Part shown: piece after piece, positions 59,850-64,000 of the stretch
Layout of the letters: each line of letters begins with the position of its first letter
How positions within the stretch are numbered: the stretch's first letter is position 1
Assembly (NCBI GenBank): GCA_013420905.1
Contig: JAAXNY010000016.1
Location: 1,178,001 to 1,242,000, forward strand
Source: Collybia mongolica
Taxonomy: Eukaryota > Basidiomycota > Agaricomycetes > Agaricales > Clitocybaceae
Direction of reading: 5' to 3'
Length of the DNA stretch: 64,000 nt
The notes under the pieces: generated by a model
The model's input: only the letters and a program-made list of their open reading frames with translations
What the model was told of the DNA's origin: nothing
Databases searched by the model: none
Translations under genes and position numbers: made by a program

Positions 59850-62800
59850 CTCCCCCTTGATCCGAGTGCATACCTATTAATTTGGTTTTTCGTTCGTGGT
59901 CAGGGCGCGGCAGTGGTTTAGTGAAAATGTCCGCTCGGTTGTCGGCAGACGCGCAGTGGAATATTTTTATTTCTCCAGAAGTTAAGCGTTCGCGCACGAA
60001 ATGGTGTTTGACGTCAATGTGTTTGCTGCGGGCGTGAAAAACTGCATTGTTTGCAAATAAGATCGCCGATTGGTTGTCTGTGATGAGATCGGTAGGTTTT
60101 TCGCATGGAAATCCGAAGTCGGCCATCAATGATCTAATCCAGGTGACTTCTTGTGTCGCATGGCAGAGCGCCATGTATTCCGCCTCCATACTTGATAAGG
60201 CAACTGTCGGCTGCTTCTTGGAGCTCCATGAGATCACCGAGTCTCCGAGTAAGGTGACGTAGCCGGAAATTGATCTTCGATCATCGGGACTATTTCCCCA
60301 GTCTGCATCGGCATAGGTTCGGATAATCAAATTTGAGTTATTATTTGATCGGTAGAATAGGCCATGGTCCATCGTTCCTTTCAAATAACGGAAGACGCGT
60401 TTGACTGCGGTCCAATGTTCGGGACCTGGGTGACTTGAAAATTGACTGAGGTGTTGTGTAGCATATGCAGTCTCGGGACGCGTTGAGATTGCACCCCAGA
60501 TGAGCATTCCGATGGCCGTCGGATAGAATTTCTCGATTTCAGGGTATCGCCGATCATTTTCGGTGAGTTTGATCAATTTGATGCCATGATCGAGCGGTGT
60601 TGCGACAGGGTTCGCGTTTTCAAGACCCATTTTCTTGATAATTTTCTCGAGGTATGGTTGTTGTGATAATTTAATAGATCCATTGGTGAACCTTTTTACT
60701 GAGATGCCAACGATTTGGCTAGCTTCTCCTAGGTCAGAGATTTCAAAGTGTGTCTTGAGTTCGGCTTTGAAGTCTTTGATGGTTACAAGGGTTGCACCCA
60801 AAATAGACATGTCATCCACATGTACTCCAACAATTACCAGATTATCTCCAGATCCTCGGATATAGACGCATTGATCAGCCATCATTTTTCGGAACTTCAT
60901 TTTGAAAAATGCGGAGTTGAGGAGTTTGTTCCATTCTCGTCCAGATTGTTTAAGTCCATAAATAGTTTTTAATAATTTCCAGACGCGTGATGTGCCGTCT
61001 TCAAAGCCTGGAGGCTGCAATAAATAAATATCTTCCTTGAGAATGGCATTTAGATAAGCGCCTTTGATGTCAATGGTGTGAAAATGTAGATTATAGGCGG
61101 CGGCAATGGCTACCATGAAGCGGAGGGTGTCCATCCGAACAACTGGGGCATAGGTTTCCAGATAATCTATGCCGGGCTTCTGTGAGCATCCCTTGGCAAC
61201 GAGTCTAGACTTGGCCTTGTAGAATTTTCCATCTCCATCGGTCTTGGCCTTCCATACCCATTTGGATTTGATGGGATCACGATCTGTAGGCAATTCGGTC
61301 AACTCATATGTGCCGAGATCTTTCAATTGTTGGATTTCTTCCTCCATAGATTTTTTCCATAAAGTGCTTTGTAATGCCTCTTGGATTTCAGTGGGTTCAT
61401 AAATTGTGCTGATGAAGGCAAAATCAGGGATATTGAATGTAGGGGTATTTTCTTCCTCATCAATAATTTCGGTGATGTAGCCAGAGTCAGGTAAATCTTG
61501 ATGTACTTCTTTGGGACCTCGGGCTGCGGGATTATGTAATAATCGATAATTTGGTTGCGTCGTTGATGCAATTCGGCTTGATGGTTCTCGAATCGGTTGT
61601 GATCGTGGCTGTGTTGATTTTTCGATCATCTGCCTTGTAGTCATTGTGGGGGCAGTTTCTGGCATTTGAGCCGTTGTTTGCTTGTTTATTGCTGTCTCCC
61701 CCTCGAGCTGCAATGGCGAAAACCATTCAATTGTTTCTGGATTTTTGTTGTCTACAAATTTGACATTTCGCGACGCTTGCACTTGTCTTGCACCCGGATT
61801 AAAATATCTGTAGGCACGCGATTGATCCGAAAGTCCGGTGAAAATGAATTCGCGTGATTTCGGCTCGAGTTTGCTAAGGTTTTCACCCTGATGCAATACC
61901 CAGCACTTCGTTCCGAATTCTCGGAGATTTGATGCATCGGGCTTCTTGCCCGTAAATATTTCCTCCGGAGTTTTATCAATCAAGATCCGAGTTGGAGATC
62001 GATTCTTGAGGTACACGGCATATGCTACTGCTTCCGGCCACAAGAATTTCGGCATATTTCTTGCAATAAGCATTGCGCGCGCATGTTCTACAATTGTTCG
62101 GTTTGCGCGCTCGGCAATTCCGTTCTGGGCCGAAGAGTACGGGGCTGTGACCTCGGAGCGGATTCCTTTTTCCGCTAGAAATCTTTGTACTTTGTCATTT
62201 ACATATTCCGTTCCGTTGTCGAATCGTATGGCTTTCAATGTTTTCCCAACTTGAGTGTTTATGTAAGCATTATAATTTTTGATCGAAGTATTGATTTCTT
62301 CGGCTTCTTTGGTTTTGAGAAAATTGATGATGGTCCGGCGGCATTTCCCATCAGTAAATGAGATGTAATATCTTTCCCCTCGAATTCCTGTTGTCCGGGC
62401 AGGTCCCCATAAATCTGTGAGGGTCATCTCACCAATTTCATTAAAAGTTGTGTTTGAAAACTTTGGGAATGATGCCACGGTTTGTTTTGCTTGGATGCAG
62501 GCCGTGCAATCATTGGGATCAATGGATTCGTCGACTTCCATCCCATCAATCATTTTCTTTGATTTCAACATTTTAATTGATGCAATGTTGAGATGTCCAA
62601 AAATTCGGTGCCATTCGTCCCATGTGCGAGCTTCTGATGCGATCAAAGCCATATCGGGAATACTGATCTTTGCCATCAAATTGTAAAGCCGGCCGATTTT
62701 TCGACCTTGTAAGATGATGTTCGTAGATTTCGGGGGTGATATATTGATGTATTCTCCTTTTAGATTCAGGGTGAACCCTGCATCTGTGATGCGCCCAACC

Positions 62801-63861
62801 GAAATAAGATTATAGGGTGCATTTGGAGCGTGGACAACATTTGTCAACGTAATTGGTATGTGGCGATTGCCTACTTTGCATAAGATCTTTACCGATCCTC
62901 TTCCTAGTCCCGGAGTTGATCCGAATCCAATAATTTTGTGTCCGGGAGTTTCTTTGTAATTTCTGAAGATTGATTGGTCACGAAAAATGTGGGATGTTGC
63001 CGCACAATCGGCTAAAATTGAATCTGAAGTTAATGCTGGCAAGGCAATATCCACCTGGTTTTCGGGCGCTGCTACGAAAGCATAATCGTCCGAGGCTTGG
63101 TTAGCCTTGTCTGGCTTACTGCCATTCTTCTTTTTCCATTTCGGCCTCCATTTTTGATCGGATGATCCCCCTTTCCTTTTGGGGCAATGGAAGGCAATGT
63201 GACCTTTCTGATTGCATTCGTAGCACGTCACATTTGGATTATATTTTGCTGCCAGGGCCGTATCCCCCTGGTGCCGAGATTTGATCCGTCGATCTTCCTC
63301 CAAAATTCTCGCAATTAATTTGTGACTCTCCTTGAGAGTGGCAGAATCAACCGAAGAGATAAACGGGTCCCACGTGTCAGGTAGGGACGTCAGCAACGTT
63401 ATGCTGAAATCTTCATCGTTGATTTTTGAGCCCAATCCGGCCAATTCTTCAATGTAGCCGCGCAGGGTCCGAATGTGTTCCTCGATATCGGCACCCTCGG
63501 CACATTGTGCTCGAAATAATTTTCGACGCACCGTTACAATTCCGATCGGACCACGTGCCTCATACATGGAGCACAACGCGGTCCAGGCCTGATTCGACGT
63601 CCCGGCACCCGCTATGTAAACTAGCGGTCCGTCCCCTACACGGAGCCGTATGGTCGAAAGAGCCTTCCTGTCCTTCGTACGCCATTCCTCTAAATTCCCT
63701 TCATCAGTTGGACTTGAATTTGAACCGTCCGCGTAACCGATTAGACCTTGATCGGTCAAGATGTCGATCATTTTGATTTTCCATGTGTGGAAGTTCTCAG
63801 CGCCGCGTAGCGCTTCGATCCGATAGATGTTTCCGGATGATTCGGTCATGGTCCGTAACAA
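59839..63861 (-). CDS. Copia gag-pol polyprotein, 1340 aa, intact
   Basis: A single frame holds all copia domains in the order gag, protease, integrase, RT, RNase H. They are gag (UBN2-like) with the CCHC knuckle CYECNQKGHIAFHC (213-226), and protease around DCAATSH (Asp285; family variant of D-S/T-G). Integrase has HHCC (H418, H423, C452, C455) and DDE residues D483, D548 and E584 (ERANRT). Reverse transcriptase has D931 (DIKGAYL) and the HVDDM box (D1016/D1017). RNase H has YADADWG, SSMEAEY (E1226) and TDNQSA (D1262). The C-terminus HSDQGGVLE overlaps the polypurine tract. There is no frameshift between gag and pol. A second in-frame Met lies four codons downstream. All catalytic residues I can identify are present, so the protein could be active. 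Confidence 0.95.
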   Translation of the reverse strand: MLRTMTESSGNIYRIEALRGAENFHTWKIKMIDILTDQGLIGYADGSNSSPTDEGNLEEWRTKDRKALSTIRLRVGDGPLVYIAGAGTSNQAWTALCSMYEARGPIGIVTVRRKLFRAQCAEGADIEEHIRTLRGYIEELAGLGSKINDEDFSITLLTSLPDTWDPFISSVDSATLKESHKLIARILEEDRRIKSRHQGDTALAAKYNPNVTCYECNQKGHIAFHCPKRKGGSSDQKWRPKWKKKNGSKPDKANQASDDYAFVAAPENQVDIALPALTSDSILADCAATSHIFRDQSIFRNYKETPGHKIIGFGSTPGLGRGSVKILCKVGNRHIPITLTNVVHAPNAPYNLISVGRITDAGFTLNLKGEYINISPPKSTNIILQGRKIGRLYNLMAKISIPDMALIASEARTWDEWHRIFGHLNIASIKMLKSKKMIDGMEVDESIDPNDCTACIQAKQTVASFPKFSNTTFNEIGEMTLTDLWGPARTTGIRGERYYISFTDGKCRRTIINFLKTKEAEEINTSIKNYNAYINTQVGKTLKAIRFDNGTEYVNDKVQRFLAEKGIRSEVTAPYSSAQNGIAERANRTIVEHARAMLIARNMPKFLWPEAVAYAVYLKNRSPTRILIDKTPEEIFTGKKPDASNLREFGTKCWVLHQGENLSKLEPKSREFIFTGLSDQSRAYRYFNPGARQVQASRNVKFVDNKNPETIEWFSPLQLEGETAINKQTTAQMPETAPTMTTRQMIEKSTQPRSQPIREPSSRIASTTQPNYRLLHNPAARGPKEVHQDLPDSGYITEIIDEEENTPTFNIPDFAFISTIYEPTEIQEALQSTLWKKSMEEEIQQLKDLGTYELTELPTDRDPIKSKWVWKAKTDGDGKFYKAKSRLVAKGCSQKPGIDYLETYAPVVRMDTLRFMVAIAAAYNLHFHTIDIKGAYLNAILKEDIYLLQPPGFEDGTSRVWKLLKTIYGLKQSGREWNKLLNSAFFKMKFRKMMADQCVYIRGSGDNLVIVGVHVDDMSILGATLVTIKDFKAELKTHFEISDLGEASQIVGISVKRFTNGSIKLSQQPYLEKIIKKMGLENANPVATPLDHGIKLIKLTENDRRYPEIEKFYPTAIGMLIWGAISTRPETAYATQHLSQFSSHPGPEHWTAVKRVFRYLKGTMDHGLFYRSNNNSNLIIRTYADADWGNSPDDRRSISGYVTLLGDSVISWSSKKQPTVALSSMEAEYMALCHATQEVTWIRSLMADFGFPCEKPTDLITDNQSAILFANNAVFHARSKHIDVKHHFVRERLTSGEIKIFHCASADNRADIFTKPLPRPDHERKTKLIGMHSDQGGVLE
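59850..59858 (-). promoter_or_regulatory. Polypurine tract of the copia element
   Basis: AAGGGGGAG on the minus strand directly abuts the 3' LTR, where plus-strand DNA synthesis is primed during reverse transcription. Confidence 0.8.
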
Positions 63862-63924
63862 CTTGATCAGGGTTTGATGGATGATGTATGGACGTGGTAA
63901 TGATGTTCAAGATGATTAAGGCCG

Positions 63925-63936
63925 GGGCCCATAACC
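63925..63936 (-). promoter_or_regulatory. Primer-binding site, half-tRNA(iMet) type
   Basis: GGTTATGGGCCC on the minus strand directly follows the 5' LTR. It is complementary to the anticodon stem-loop of eukaryotic initiator tRNA-Met (GGGCCCAUAACC), not to the tRNA 3' end. That is the arrangement known for Drosophila copia and yeast Ty5, where a cleaved tRNA half primes synthesis. Confidence 0.8.
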
Positions 63937-64000
63937 TGTTGAACTTAGCAGCAAGGGAAGGAAAGAGCGAGAAATAAAAGAGTGAATTGAGATAGTAAAA
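63937..64000. repeat. Copia 5' LTR, partial
   Basis: Starts TGTTGAACTTAGCAGCAAGG and matches the start of the 3' LTR. It is cut by the window end. Confidence 0.9.

Larger units (their letters stand above)
59625..64000 (-). mobile_element. Ty1/copia LTR retrotransposon, nearly complete
   Basis: The element is read on the minus strand. Its 3' LTR is 59625-59849 and the 5' LTR begins at 63937 and runs out of the window. Between them are a primer-binding site, one gag-pol frame and a polypurine tract. The visible 64 bases of the 5' LTR equal the 3' LTR apart from a 7-base slippage (AAGGGACAAGGG against AAGGG). Near-identical LTRs and an uninterrupted frame indicate a recent insertion. Confidence 0.92.

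Noticed and set aside
1..64000. CRISPR arrays, bacterial operons, rRNA genes
   Set aside because: None seen. The direct repeats present are microsatellites, satellites or segmental duplicates, without regular spacers.

Overview
The window is fungal nuclear DNA, most likely from an agaricomycete basidiomycete. Short introns (about 45-65 nt, GT...AG) interrupt nearly every gene. The families present are typical of Agaricomycetes: a Plavaka-type (CACTA superfamily) transposase, a DUF6532 protein, paired DUF6534 membrane proteins, a paired 'SSGxGKS' P-loop NTPase family and a Ty1/copia element. The overall mix recalls Rhizoctonia/Ceratobasidium, but that is inference. No bacterial operon logic applies. 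Gene boundaries were worked out by hand from reading frames, family resemblance and splice signals, so internal exon edges are approximate unless stated.

Layout. 0-6.3 kb: microsatellites, a decayed Plavaka transposase and a broken P-type Ca2+-ATPase, both on the minus strand. 7.9-10.6 kb: a multi-exon DUF6532 gene. 10.6-23.2 kb: repeat-dominated and strongly CpG-depleted. It holds a 1.4-kb dispersed repeat, a 70-bp palindrome, a ~245-bp satellite-like array, two poly(A)-type retroposons with 15-16 bp target-site duplications (one split by a tRNA-bearing insertion) and arrays of GATGAAATTTCATC-like palindromes around one small hypothetical gene. 23.4-39.6 kb: two diverged copies of one P-loop NTPase gene in inverted orientation, flanking the splicing factor gene CLF1, a small gene with a HicA-like fold and a disrupted amidase gene. 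39.6-56 kb: an SF1 (UPF1-like) helicase and a DUF6534 membrane protein gene. A 4.3-kb block with the helicase 3' part and the DUF6534 gene is repeated in direct orientation about 9 kb further on. The block copy lies next to a truncated PDR-type ABC transporter pseudogene. 57.2-58.8 kb: an apparently intact alpha/beta hydrolase. 59.6-64 kb: a nearly complete copia retrotransposon with one uninterrupted 1340-codon gag-pol frame.

The conserved cellular genes are CLF1, the hydrolase and probably the first helicase copy. Much of the rest is an accessory compartment shaped by transposition, segmental duplication and CpG-to-TpG decay. No pathway or gene cluster with joint function is evident.
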